NCBI GenBank assembly: GCA_003221515.1
Contig: QHSI01000143.1
Coordinates: 1-47,334, forward strand
Direction: 5' to 3'
From: Candidatus Rokuibacteriota bacterium
GTDB lineage: Bacteria > Methylomirabilota > Methylomirabilia > Rokubacteriales > CSP1-6
Length of the DNA: 47,334 bases
The number at the start of each line of letters is the position of its first letter. The stretch's first letter is position 1. The position numbers were made by a program, and so were the translations under genes. Under the pieces are notes generated by a model. It ran no database searches. It saw nothing but the letters and a program-made list of their open reading frames with translations, and was not told the origin of the DNA. Shown one piece after another: positions 15,686-23,782 of this stretch.

Positions 15686-15722
15686 GCGTTTCGTCTGGCG
15701 CGCCCGGGAGCGGTCAGCGCCG

Positions 15723-16304
15723 TTACCTGACGCTCGACCAGTAGGCGGCCAGGTCGGCGAACTGCTCGTCCGGGATGGTCTTCATGAGCGCCTTCACGGC
15801 CTTGATTGTGTCGTCGCCTGGACTCCGCCGATCGGCCTTGAAGAGCAGCATCTGGTTGCGCAGATAACCCGGCGGCTGGCCCGTCAGATCGGGGACGCCC
15901 TTGGACGCGTCGCCCTTGCCCGAGGCGCCATGGCAGACGGTGCACTGCGCGGCCGCCGCGCGCCCGCGCTCGACCGCCGCCGCGTCGAGCTTGACCGGGG
16001 ACGGGGTGCGCGCCTGACCGGCGAAGTACGCCGCGATCTCGTCGACGCCGAACTGCAGGACCATCTTCGCGTAGGGCTCCATCTCGGGCGACGGGCGCTT
16101 GCCGGCCGCGTAGTCCTGGATCGCCTTCTTGAAGTACCAGGGCGCAATCCCGGCGAGGATCGGCATCGTGTTCGACGGGCTCTGCCCGCCGAGCCCGTGG
16201 CAGGCGCTGCAGGCCAAGGCACTGGTGGCGCCCGGCGCGTCGAGCGGTCCGGCAGCGACGGCGGGAGCCAGCAGGAGGAGGAGGAGGCAGACGAGGGTCG
16301 GCAT
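15723..16304 (-). CDS. Diheme c-type cytochrome (c4/c553-like, FccA position)
   Basis: 193 residues from the ATG at 16304, which has GGGAG six bases upstream; an ATG 18 bases earlier has none. Signal peptide MPTLVCLLLLLLAPAVAAG, then two cytochrome c domains with C32SACH36 and C121TVCH125, plus later Met residues (NTMPIL, NQMLLF) that could be axial ligands. It directly follows the FccB-like flavoprotein, and flavocytochrome c sulfide dehydrogenase is built of FccB plus a mono- or diheme FccA. The likely role is to accept electrons from sulfide oxidation in the periplasm. It could also be a general soluble electron carrier. Confidence 0.82.
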   Translation of the reverse strand: MPTLVCLLLLLLAPAVAAGPLDAPGATSALACSACHGLGGQSPSNTMPILAGIAPWYFKKAIQDYAAGKRPSPEMEPYAKMVLQFGVDEIAAYFAGQARTPSPVKLDAAAVERGRAAAAQCTVCHGASGKGDASKGVPDLTGQPPGYLRNQMLLFKADRRSPGDDTIKAVKALMKTIPDEQFADLAAYWSSVR

Positions 16305-16334
16305 CGCGTTCTCCCTTTTCATAGCATCGTCACG

Positions 16335-17588
16335 CTAGCCAAGGATGTCCTGCCAGATGCTGTTGGCCCAGCCGACCGCGTTCTGCGCCCACGCCTCTGA
16401 CTGGCCGGGGGTGAGCTTCTGCTCGATCTGCACGACCTTGCCCCCGTCGATCTTGTAGCTGTTCACCACCGCGATCGCCTCGCGGTCGCTCACCCAGCTG
16501 TAGCACGTGTTGCCCGGAGCCATAGGGGGCACGGGCTTGTCGTTGAGCATCCGGGTGACCGCGACCGCACAGATCTTGCCCATCGCGTTCGCGATGTTCC
16601 CCGACTTCGGCACCGGTAGCCCGGTGGTCGAGTCGCCGATCACGTGGATGTTCTTCTGCTTCACCGACTCGTACGTCTGGTGGTCGACCTCGCACCAGCG
16701 CTTGTCCGCGCCGACGAGATCCGCGGTGACCGCGATCGTCCCGGCGCGCTGCGGCGGGATCAGGTTCACCACGTCGTACTTGACCTTGTCGCCGAGCTCC
16801 GTCGCCACCTCACGCACGCTCGGGTCGACCTTCACGACCTTGTTCGAGCCGCGGTACTCGAGGTTCGGATACTTCGTCCAGGCCGCTCGGAAGAGGCCGG
16901 TCTTCGAGATGACGTTCGGGTTGGCGTCGAGGACGATGAGCTTGGACTTCGGCTTGTGGGTCTGGAGATACCACGCGACCTGACACGCGCGCTCGTACGG
17001 ACCGGGCGGGCAGCGATAGGCCGCCGGCGGGATGGTCAGCACGAACACGCCGCCGTCGGCCATCGATTGCAGCTGCTTGGCGAGGGCGACGGTCTGCGGT
17101 CCCGCCTTCCACGCGTGGAGCACGCGGTCCTGCGCCGCCGCGAGCCCTTCGACTTGCTCCCACTGGAACTCGACGCCGGGCGACACGATGAGTCGGTCGT
17201 ACTGGATGTAGCCATCGCCGACCTTGACGCGCTTGGCGTCGGGCTCGATGGCGGTGGCCATCTGGTGCAGGACTCGTACACCGTAGGCGCGGAGCCCGCC
17301 GTAGCCGAAGCTGATGCTGGCGATCGAGCGCACGCCGCTCAGCACGAGGTTGCTGAACGGGCACGACACGAACTCCTTGTTCGGCTCCAGCAGGACGACC
17401 TCGATCGACGGATCGGCCAGCCGCACGTACTTGGCCGCCGTCGCGCCGCCCCAGCCGCCGCCGATTACGACGACCCGCCGTCCCGGCTTCTGCGCGAAGT
17501 CCGAGACCGTGGGCGCGCAACCCGCCGCCAGCAGGCTGAGCCCGATCCCCGACGTTCCGAGGAAATCTCTCCGCGTCCAGTCCTTCAT
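16335..17588 (-). CDS. Flavocytochrome c sulfide dehydrogenase flavoprotein (FccB/SoxF-like)
   Basis: 417 residues from ATG 17588, which opens a Tat signal (TRRDFLGTSGIGLSLLAAGC). An FAD-binding Rossmann motif VVVIGGGWGGATAAKYVR follows. Redox cysteines sit in SCPFSNLVLSG and YRCPPGPYERACQVAWYL, matching the two conserved Cys of FccB that form the catalytic disulfide. The protein ends with the FCSD C-terminal dimerisation/capping domain (NTCYSWVS). FccB oxidises sulfide to sulfur or persulfide and passes electrons to its cytochrome partner, encoded 30 bases downstream. A soluble periplasmic location is expected. Distinguished from membrane SQR by the Tat signal and the adjacent cytochrome. 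Confidence 0.88.
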   Translation of the reverse strand: MKDWTRRDFLGTSGIGLSLLAAGCAPTVSDFAQKPGRRVVVIGGGWGGATAAKYVRLADPSIEVVLLEPNKEFVSCPFSNLVLSGVRSIASISFGYGGLRAYGVRVLHQMATAIEPDAKRVKVGDGYIQYDRLIVSPGVEFQWEQVEGLAAAQDRVLHAWKAGPQTVALAKQLQSMADGGVFVLTIPPAAYRCPPGPYERACQVAWYLQTHKPKSKLIVLDANPNVISKTGLFRAAWTKYPNLEYRGSNKVVKVDPSVREVATELGDKVKYDVVNLIPPQRAGTIAVTADLVGADKRWCEVDHQTYESVKQKNIHVIGDSTTGLPVPKSGNIANAMGKICAVAVTRMLNDKPVPPMAPGNTCYSWVSDREAIAVVNSYKIDGGKVVQIEQKLTPGQSEAWAQNAVGWANSIWQDILG

Positions 17589-17650
17589 GGCCCCCAACCC
17601 CCGTGCTCGGACGCGCCCCGGCGCAGCCGTGGCGCGCCTCGAATTTGCCG

Positions 17651-18817
17651 TCAGACCGCGCTGAAGCGGCCGGTCGTTTCGTTCCAGGTCGCCAGCATAG
17701 CCCACCCGAGCGCGATCGCGACGATCAACACGATCGCGCCGCCCCAGCCGAGCGACGACGGCAGGAAGACCGCCGCGCCGAGCTTCTGGAGGAGGCCGGT
17801 CTGGGCCGCGACCAGCCGCGCGAGGGACGCGCCGACGGCGAAGCACGCGACGGCGGCCCAGAGCTTCACCTGGCCCTCGCCGGCGCGCCAGAGAGAGCCG
17901 GCGCCGCAACCACCCGCGAGCGTCATCCCGACGCCGAAGGCGAGCCCGCCCGCGAGCGAGCCGAGACCGGCGGCCGGGAACACCCATTCGCCCTTGTCCT
18001 TGAGGTCGGTGAATTTCAGGATGGCGAACCCGAGCATCGACACGACGAGGGCCAGGGCCGCCGCGCGCGTGTGCTCGGCGTCGCCCGACATGAACGGCTC
18101 GCGAAAGGCGCGCACCAGGCAGAAGCGCGAGCGCTGGAAGATCACGCCGAACGCGCTGCCGAAGAGCAGGAAGACCGACTGCGTGCCGTAGCCGGCACGG
18201 GTGTAGGCGACCAGCACCGCCGCGAGCAGGACGAGCCCGATCACGCCCGCCCAGGGCTGGCGCGCGGGGGCACGGTCCGCGGTCTGGAGATAGATCCGCC
18301 CGCCGCCGCGCGACCAGCGCGGCCGGTGTGCGACTTCCCAGAGCAGGTACCGCAAGCCGAGGAAAGCGCCGGCGCCGAGGCCCAGCATCATGCCGATCCC
18401 CGAGAGCGACAGGGCGCTGGTGGCCGAGAAGAAGCCGCCGATGTTGCAGCCGAAGGCGAGCACGGCGCCCACGCCCATCAGGAGCCCGCCCACGCCGCCC
18501 TTGACGAGCTCGCCGCGCGCCGGCACCCGGATCGCGAACTCACGCGACAGGAGCGCCGCGATCGCGCCGCCGACGATCACACCGGCGTTCAGGAGCGAGC
18601 CCGAATAGAGCCAGGGCGGCAGGAGGTCGGGGCGGCGCACGACGCCGACGCCGGTGAGCACCCAGTCGCCCCAGTTGCGCAGCCCGTCCGAAGCAGTCCA
18701 CGGCCGATCGAAGGCGAAGAGGAACACGTTGAGGGTCGCGATCAGGACCCCGGCGCCCCACACGATCCACGGACGGCCGAACAGGGCCGCGTACTGCGGG
18801 GCGAAGGAGCCGGTCAA
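17651..18817 (-). CDS. YeeE/YedE (TsuA-like) sulfur-compound transporter
   Basis: 388 residues starting at a TTG (18817) whose last two bases lie in the TGA of the upstream gene (TTGA overlap). About ten hydrophobic helices are arranged as two homologous halves. Each half has a Gly-Cys motif: LAFGCNIGGFFSA in the first and LAGGCGAGSLWR in the second. A further Cys sits in QRSRFCLVRAF. These conserved cysteines are characteristic of YeeE/YedE proteins such as the thiosulfate transporter TsuA, where they relay the substrate. The gene sits between the persulfide dioxygenase-rhodanese and FccB genes. It could import thiosulfate or a reactive sulfur species for cytoplasmic oxidation. Confidence 0.85.
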   Translation of the reverse strand: MTGSFAPQYAALFGRPWIVWGAGVLIATLNVFLFAFDRPWTASDGLRNWGDWVLTGVGVVRRPDLLPPWLYSGSLLNAGVIVGGAIAALLSREFAIRVPARGELVKGGVGGLLMGVGAVLAFGCNIGGFFSATSALSLSGIGMMLGLGAGAFLGLRYLLWEVAHRPRWSRGGGRIYLQTADRAPARQPWAGVIGLVLLAAVLVAYTRAGYGTQSVFLLFGSAFGVIFQRSRFCLVRAFREPFMSGDAEHTRAAALALVVSMLGFAILKFTDLKDKGEWVFPAAGLGSLAGGLAFGVGMTLAGGCGAGSLWRAGEGQVKLWAAVACFAVGASLARLVAAQTGLLQKLGAAVFLPSSLGWGGAIVLIVAIALGWAMLATWNETTGRFSAV

Positions 18818-20208
18818 GCGCCGGACTTGTCCGATGAGGCGCGCACCACGGGATAACCCGAACGCTGCCACGCGGTCATCCCGCCGGAGACGTTGTACCA
18901 GCCCTGGATGCCGTGGCGCTTGAGCGCGCTGATCACCGTGCTCGACCGCAGGCCGCCGGCACAGAGCACCGCCTTCGGTCGGTCGGCGGGCACTTCGGCG
19001 CTGCGCCCCTGGGCCTCCAGCATCGGCAGGTGCTGCGCGCCCTTGATGTGGCCCTCGAGCCACTCGGAGTGCTCGCGCACGTCGATGACGGCGACGTCAC
19101 GGCCTTCCTCGAGCCACTCGGTGAGCTCGTGCACCGTGATCTGTGGCACCGACTCGACCGTGAACCCCTCGCTCCGCCACTCGATCATGCCCCACTGTAG
19201 GAAGCCGACGACCTCGTCCACACCGACGCGGGCCAGCGCCTGGACGGCGCGCTCGAGGTCGGACGGGCCCTGGGCCAGCAGCAGGAGCGGCACGCCGGCC
19301 GGCACCATGCCCGCGACGCGCTCGGCGAACTGGGGGCTCTCGATCCACACGTTGATCGCCCCGGCGACGTGCATCTCGCCGTACGTGGCCGGGTCGCGCA
19401 GATCCACCACGATCTCGCCGCGCTGCACCGCCTCCCACGCTTCGCGCGCGGCGTAGGGGCGCGGCTTGGCGGCCATCAGCGGCACCAGCCCCCGGTTCTT
19501 GCCGACGATCTTCTCGAACGACGGCGGCTTGGGCGGAAGGTCGCGCATGATGAAGTCGACGAACGCGCCGCGCTCCTTGAACTGGAGCGCCGGGTTGAAG
19601 CGCCGCTCGAAGCCGATGGTCGATCCGGACTTCGCCGACATCGCTCGCCCGCATGCCGAGCCGGCGCCGTGCGCCGGATAGACCTCGACGCTGTCGTCGA
19701 GCGGCAGGAGCACGCGGTGGAGACTCTCCCACGCATCCTGCGCCGCCTGGGCGCCACCGAGATCGGGACGCCCGACCGATCCCACGAACAGCATGTCGCC
19801 GGTCAGCACGAACCACGGGATGTCGCCGCGCGAGAGGTCGGTGACCAGCAGGCAGATCGAGTCGGCGGTGTGGCCGGGCGTGTGGGCGATCTGGACGCGA
19901 ACGCTGCCGATGCGCAGCTCGTCGCCGTCGCTCACTTCGCTGTGCTCGAAGGCGACGCCGGCGGCGCGGTGCACGAGGATCGGCGCGCGCGTGAGCTCGG
20001 CGAGATCGCGATTGCCCGAGATGTGGTCGGCGTGCGTGTGGGTCTCGACGATGTGGCTGATCGTGAGACCCTTCTTCGCGGCCAGGCGCAGGTACTCGTG
20101 GACCCGGTCGCGGCCGGGATCGACGATGAGGGCGCGCCCGGCCTCGCTGCAGCCGATCAGGTAGGAGAGGCACCCCGACTCTTCGTTCAGGACCTGTTGG
20201 AAGATCAT
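18814..20208 (-). CDS. Persulfide dioxygenase-like metallo-beta-lactamase fused to two rhodanese domains
   Basis: 464 residues. Residues 1-240 are a metallo-beta-lactamase domain with THTHADH (55-62), AHTPGHTAD and TGDMLFVGSVGRPDL, the layout of ETHE1-type persulfide dioxygenase (one Fe, GSSH + O2 to sulfite). Residues ~255-350 form a rhodanese domain whose active-site loop reads LLLAQGPSD and lacks the nucleophilic Cys. Residues ~360-455 form a second rhodanese with Cys416 in VLCAGGLRSS. The product would make sulfite for the SoeA-like enzyme in the same operon. AGGAG lies upstream of the ATG. Its TGA overlaps the next gene's TTG start. First gene of the sulfur operon. Confidence 0.87.
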   Translation of the reverse strand: MIFQQVLNEESGCLSYLIGCSEAGRALIVDPGRDRVHEYLRLAAKKGLTISHIVETHTHADHISGNRDLAELTRAPILVHRAAGVAFEHSEVSDGDELRIGSVRVQIAHTPGHTADSICLLVTDLSRGDIPWFVLTGDMLFVGSVGRPDLGGAQAAQDAWESLHRVLLPLDDSVEVYPAHGAGSACGRAMSAKSGSTIGFERRFNPALQFKERGAFVDFIMRDLPPKPPSFEKIVGKNRGLVPLMAAKPRPYAAREAWEAVQRGEIVVDLRDPATYGEMHVAGAINVWIESPQFAERVAGMVPAGVPLLLLAQGPSDLERAVQALARVGVDEVVGFLQWGMIEWRSEGFTVESVPQITVHELTEWLEEGRDVAVIDVREHSEWLEGHIKGAQHLPMLEAQGRSAEVPADRPKAVLCAGGLRSSTVISALKRHGIQGWYNVSGGMTAWQRSGYPVVRASSDKSGA

Positions 20209-20229
20209 CGAAGCGCTCCTATTCTACCC

Positions 20230-20245
20230 GGAGCCCCGCGGCTCC
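20230..20245 (-). terminator. GC hairpin after the EF-G-like gene
   Basis: GGAGCC at 20230-20235 and its complement GGCTCC at 20240-20245 with a 4-base loop lie 9 bases past the stop at 20254, between this gene and the sulfur operon's first start. There is no T-run on the minus strand, so it is a possible weak terminator or transcript boundary. Confidence 0.35.
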
Positions 20246-20253
20246 CCTAGCCC

Positions 20254-22335
20254 CTAGTGCTTCTCGGCCTCCTTCTCGGCCTTCGCTTCCTTGACGACCT
20301 TGTCGGCCAGGAACGCCGGGACCTCTTCGTAGTGCGAGAACTCCATCGAGTAGCCGCCGCGGCCGCCGGTCATCGAGCGCAGGCTCGACTCGTAGGTCAG
20401 CATCTCGGCCATCGGCGCCGCCGCCCGCACGACCGCGGTCTCGCCCGCAGGCTCCATGGCGACGATGCGACCGCGCCGGGAGTTGAGATCGCCGATGACG
20501 TCGCCGGCGTGATCGGCCGGCGTCGTCACCTCGACGTTCATGATCGGCTCGAGCAGGATCGGGTGGGCGTCCATGAACACCTTCTGCAGCCCCATCGAGG
20601 CCGCGATCTGGAACGCCATGTCCGAGGAGTCCACGTCGTGGGAGGAGCCGTCGTAGAGCGTGACCTTCATGTCCACCACCGGGTAGCCGGCGAGGATCCC
20701 CTTCTTCATGCAGTCGCGCACGCCCTTCTCGACCGAGGGGATGAAATTGCGCGGCACGGCGCCGCCGAAGACGTCGTCGACGAACTCGAACCCGCCGCCG
20801 CGCGCCATGGGCTCGACCCGGAGCCATGTGTCGCCGTACTGGCCGCGGCCACCGGTCTGCTTCTTGTACTTGCCCTGCCCTTCGGCGCGCCCCTTCACGG
20901 TCTCCTTGTAAGGGATGCGCGGCGGCAGCAGGTTGACGTCGACGTTGTATTTGCGCTTCATGCGCTCGACGACCATCTCGACGTGGAGGCTGCCGACGCC
21001 GGACACCAGCAGCTGCTTCGTCTCCGGGTCGAAGTGGTAGTGGACGGTCGGGTCCTCCTCGGCGATCCGCGCCAGCGCGGTCGAGATCTTGTCCTCGTCG
21101 CCGCGCGTCTTCGGCTGGATCGCGAACGAGATCGCCGGTTCCGGGAACGTGATGCGGGGAACTTCGAAAGGGTGCGCCTCGTCGGCGAGGGTGTCGCCGG
21201 TCAGCGTCTCCTTGAGCTTCTGGGCGACGCCGATCTCGCCGGGGCCGAGCGCCTCGACGTTCTTCTGGGTCTTGCCCTGGAGCCACGAGACGTGACCCAT
21301 GCGCTCCCGGGCGCCCCGGTGCGGGTTCAGCAGCGTCGAATCGGCGCGCAGCGTGCCGCTCAGGACCCGGAACAGCGAGAGCTTGCCGATGTGCGGATCG
21401 CTGAGCGTCTTGAAGACGAGCGCCGTCACCGGCGCCTTCGGGTCGGCGGCGCGGGAACCCTCCGCCTTCGCCTTGACGTCCATGCCGGTGACCTCACCGC
21501 GGTCCGCCGGCGACGGGAGCGAATCGACGATGAGATCGAGCAGCCCGTGGACGCCGATGGACTTCACGACGGCGCCGCACACGACCGGCACCAGCTTGCC
21601 CTGGGCGATGCCCGCCCGAAGCGCCTTCAGCATCTCGGGCTCGCCCAGCGAGCCTTCGTCGAGATACTTGGTGAGCAGGTCGTCGTCGGTCTCGGCGGCG
21701 GCCTCCACGAGCTTCTCGCGATGCTCCTTGGCCTGGTCGGCCAGGTCGGCCGGAATCTCGCCCTCGACGGGCTTGCCGCCGGCGACGGTGACGGCCTTCA
21801 TCTTGACGAGGTCGACGAAGCCCCTGAAGCCGGACTCCTCGCCCAGGGGGATGTGGAGCGCGACCAGCCGCCCCTTGAGCCGTCGGCCGAGCGACTCGAG
21901 CGTGCGGAAGAAGTCCGACCGCTCGCGGTCGAGACGGTTCACGACGACCACGCGCGGCAGATTGAACTCGGTCGCGAATTTCCAGACCTTCTCGGTCTGT
22001 ACCTGGACGCCGGCGACCGCGTCGACCACCACCACCGCCGCCTCGACCACCCGGAGGGCGGCGCGGGCATCGGCGATGAAGTCGCCGTACCCGGGCGTGT
22101 CGACGAGATTGATCCGGTGGCCCTTCCAGTCGCAGTAGGCGATCGAGGTGTTGATGGAGATCTTCCGCTTGATTTCGTCAGGATCGAAGTCGGTGGTCGT
22201 CGAGCCGTCGTCCACGCGGCCCAGGCGCGTCACGGCGCCCGTCGCGAACAGCAGCGCCTCGACCAGCGACGTCTTGCCGACGCCACCGTGACCGACGACC
22301 CCCACGTTCCGGATTTTGCTGATCTCGACCGTCAT
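20254..22335 (-). CDS. Elongation factor G-like GTPase (FusA2-type paralogue)
   Basis: 693 residues, the usual EF-G length. The P-loop is GHGGVGKT (15-22), where canonical EF-G has GHVDHGKT. Switch II is DTPGYGDF in place of DTPGHVDF, and NRLDRE stands where NKMDR is expected. All five EF-G domains appear present, with domain IV containing GQYGDTWLRVEP and domain V ending MTGGRGGYSMEF. These substitutions mark the FusA2/EF-G-like group, whose members are not the main translocase and have been linked to other ribosomal roles. It precedes the sulfur operon on the same strand, but a hairpin separates them. A second hairpin could hide its ribosome-binding site. Confidence 0.88.
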   Translation of the reverse strand: MTVEISKIRNVGVVGHGGVGKTSLVEALLFATGAVTRLGRVDDGSTTTDFDPDEIKRKISINTSIAYCDWKGHRINLVDTPGYGDFIADARAALRVVEAAVVVVDAVAGVQVQTEKVWKFATEFNLPRVVVVNRLDRERSDFFRTLESLGRRLKGRLVALHIPLGEESGFRGFVDLVKMKAVTVAGGKPVEGEIPADLADQAKEHREKLVEAAAETDDDLLTKYLDEGSLGEPEMLKALRAGIAQGKLVPVVCGAVVKSIGVHGLLDLIVDSLPSPADRGEVTGMDVKAKAEGSRAADPKAPVTALVFKTLSDPHIGKLSLFRVLSGTLRADSTLLNPHRGARERMGHVSWLQGKTQKNVEALGPGEIGVAQKLKETLTGDTLADEAHPFEVPRITFPEPAISFAIQPKTRGDEDKISTALARIAEEDPTVHYHFDPETKQLLVSGVGSLHVEMVVERMKRKYNVDVNLLPPRIPYKETVKGRAEGQGKYKKQTGGRGQYGDTWLRVEPMARGGGFEFVDDVFGGAVPRNFIPSVEKGVRDCMKKGILAGYPVVDMKVTLYDGSSHDVDSSDMAFQIAASMGLQKVFMDAHPILLEPIMNVEVTTPADHAGDVIGDLNSRRGRIVAMEPAGETAVVRAAAPMAEMLTYESSLRSMTGGRGGYSMEFSHYEEVPAFLADKVVKEAKAEKEAEKH

Positions 22336-22336
22336 G

Positions 22337-22369
22337 GGCCAGCCTCCTGAAACGCGCGCTGAGGTGGCC
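22337..22369 (-). promoter_or_regulatory. Hairpin able to mask the EF-G-like gene's ribosome-binding site
   Basis: On the minus strand GGCCACCTC (22369-22361) can pair with GAGGCTGGCC (22346-22337): nine pairs with one bulged C and a 14-base loop. The right arm contains the GGAGG-type ribosome-binding site and ends two bases before the ATG at 22335. Folding would sequester the site. Regulation is inferred. Confidence 0.4.
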
Positions 22370-22396
22370 AGATGCTACCACCGACGAACGACCCTG

Positions 22397-23635
22397 TTAA
22401 GCCCCGGTTACGCTCCGGCGGACCTGGAGGAGGACCTGCTCCTCGGTGCCCGCGAGGTCGGTCGACGGGTCGAGTGGCGGGGGGGCGTACTTGAGGCCGG
22501 TGCCGGTGAAGATCAGCATGATCTCGAGGTCGCGGCCGACCTCGCCGCCTTCCTTCATCAGGAGGAGCGCGGCGACGAGCGCCGCCGATTCGGGCGCGGT
22601 CCAGATCCCTTCCGTGCGCGCGACCAGCCGCTGCGCCTCCTGGATCGCCTTCTCGCTGACCGCCAGCGCGCCGCCACGCGTGTCGCGCAGCAAGCGAAGC
22701 ATCTGGCGTCCGGCGAACGGTGACGGTACGCGCAGGCCGGCCGCGTGCGTCGTCGGATTCTCCCACGCCGCCGTGTTCTCCGCGCCCTCGGCGAGGGCCT
22801 TGACCACCGGCGCGCAGCCCTCGGCCTGCACGGCAAAGAAGCGCGGCAGCGGGCCAGAGAGCCAACCCATCGCGCGGAGCTCCTCGTAGCCCTTCGGGAT
22901 CCCGACGAGCCCGGTGCCGCCTCCCGTCGGGTAGAGCAGGACGTCGGGCATGCGCCAGTCGAGCTGCTCGGCCAGCTCCAGACCGATCGTCTTCTTTCCC
23001 TCGAGGCGGTACGGCTCCTTGAGCGTCGAGAGATCGAACCAGCCCAGCGCGGGCGCGGCCTTCGCGACCACGCGCCCGGCGGTCGCGATGGAGCCCTCGA
23101 TCGTGAAGACGTGAGCCCCGGCGATCTGCGCCTCGGCGACCGCCGCCGGCGGCGTGCCACGCGGCACGATCACCACGCACGGCAACCCGCATCGCGCCGC
23201 GTACACCGCGGCGGCGCCGCCCGCGTTACCGGCCGAGGGAATGACGAAGCCGCGCGCGCCGAGCGTTCGCGAGCGGGTGATGGCCATCCCGAGGCCACGC
23301 GCCTTGAAGGATCCGGTCGGATTCTGGCCCTCGTCTTTCGCCCAGAGCTTGCGGACGCCGAGGTGCGCGGCCAGCCGCGGCAGCTCGAGGAGCGGCGTCC
23401 CACCCTCGCCGAGCGTCACCGGCTCCTCGTCGTCGTCGAGCGGCGTCAGCTCACGCAAGCGGTACATCCCGGCCCCACGGCGCCGGAGCGCGTCCTTCGT
23501 GACCGCTGCCTTCACCCGCTCGAGGTCGTAGCGGACGGCGAGCATCTGTCCGCACTTCTCGCAGACCGTGAGCAGGCGCCCGGCGTCGTGGCGGGCGCCG
23601 CAGATCGTGCACTCGACGTGGCTGACGAAGCTCAT
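22397..23635 (-). CDS. thrC: Threonine synthase
   Basis: 412 residues. An N-terminal Zn-ribbon (C9-C12 and C25-C28; CTICG, CEKCG) precedes the PLP fold, as in many threonine synthases of the second class. The PLP lysine is K111 in NPTGSFKARG. The phosphate-binding Gly loop is TGGGTGLVG, and SAGNAGGAAA is the conserved asparagine loop that contacts PLP. It converts O-phosphohomoserine to threonine in the cytoplasm. No other threonine genes are adjacent; the EF-G-like gene follows on the same strand 61 bases later. A generic PLP lyase of the same fold is the main alternative. Confidence 0.82.
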   Translation of the reverse strand: MSFVSHVECTICGARHDAGRLLTVCEKCGQMLAVRYDLERVKAAVTKDALRRRGAGMYRLRELTPLDDDEEPVTLGEGGTPLLELPRLAAHLGVRKLWAKDEGQNPTGSFKARGLGMAITRSRTLGARGFVIPSAGNAGGAAAVYAARCGLPCVVIVPRGTPPAAVAEAQIAGAHVFTIEGSIATAGRVVAKAAPALGWFDLSTLKEPYRLEGKKTIGLELAEQLDWRMPDVLLYPTGGGTGLVGIPKGYEELRAMGWLSGPLPRFFAVQAEGCAPVVKALAEGAENTAAWENPTTHAAGLRVPSPFAGRQMLRLLRDTRGGALAVSEKAIQEAQRLVARTEGIWTAPESAALVAALLLMKEGGEVGRDLEIMLIFTGTGLKYAPPPLDPSTDLAGTEEQVLLQVRRSVTGA

Positions 23636-23682
23636 GGGACGTGAGTCTACCGTATCGTAGAATGCGTGCCGAGAGGTGATCG

Positions 23683-23782
23683 ATGGCCGAGATGCTGCAC
23701 CGGCGCCGGTTCACCGTGGACGAATATCACCGGATGGGCGAGTCCGGCATCCTCGCCGACGACGCTGACCCGTCCGGGCTCG
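23683..23782 (+). pseudogene. Truncated Uma2-family protein, N-terminal fragment
   Basis: After AGAGGTG and an ATG at 23683 the first ~30 residues contain HRRRFTVDEYHRMGESGILADD. This is the stereotyped N-terminus of Uma2-type (DUF820, PD-(D/E)XK nuclease-fold) proteins. The family similarity stops at about 23780, where the frame runs into the antisense of the ispH 3' end and becomes low-complexity Arg/Pro/Ser. The catalytic domain is missing. The best reading is a remnant left when a deletion or rearrangement placed ispH next to thrC. Confidence 0.5.

Noticed and set aside
3150-20208. soxCD, dsr or sulfur-oxidising heterodisulfide reductase genes in the sulfur region
   Set aside because: Looked for and not found; every gene in the span is accounted for by other families.
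20257-22350. 697-codon plus-strand open frame opposite the EF-G-like gene
   Set aside because: Antisense shadow; composition dominated by Arg, Asp, Val and His with no domain.
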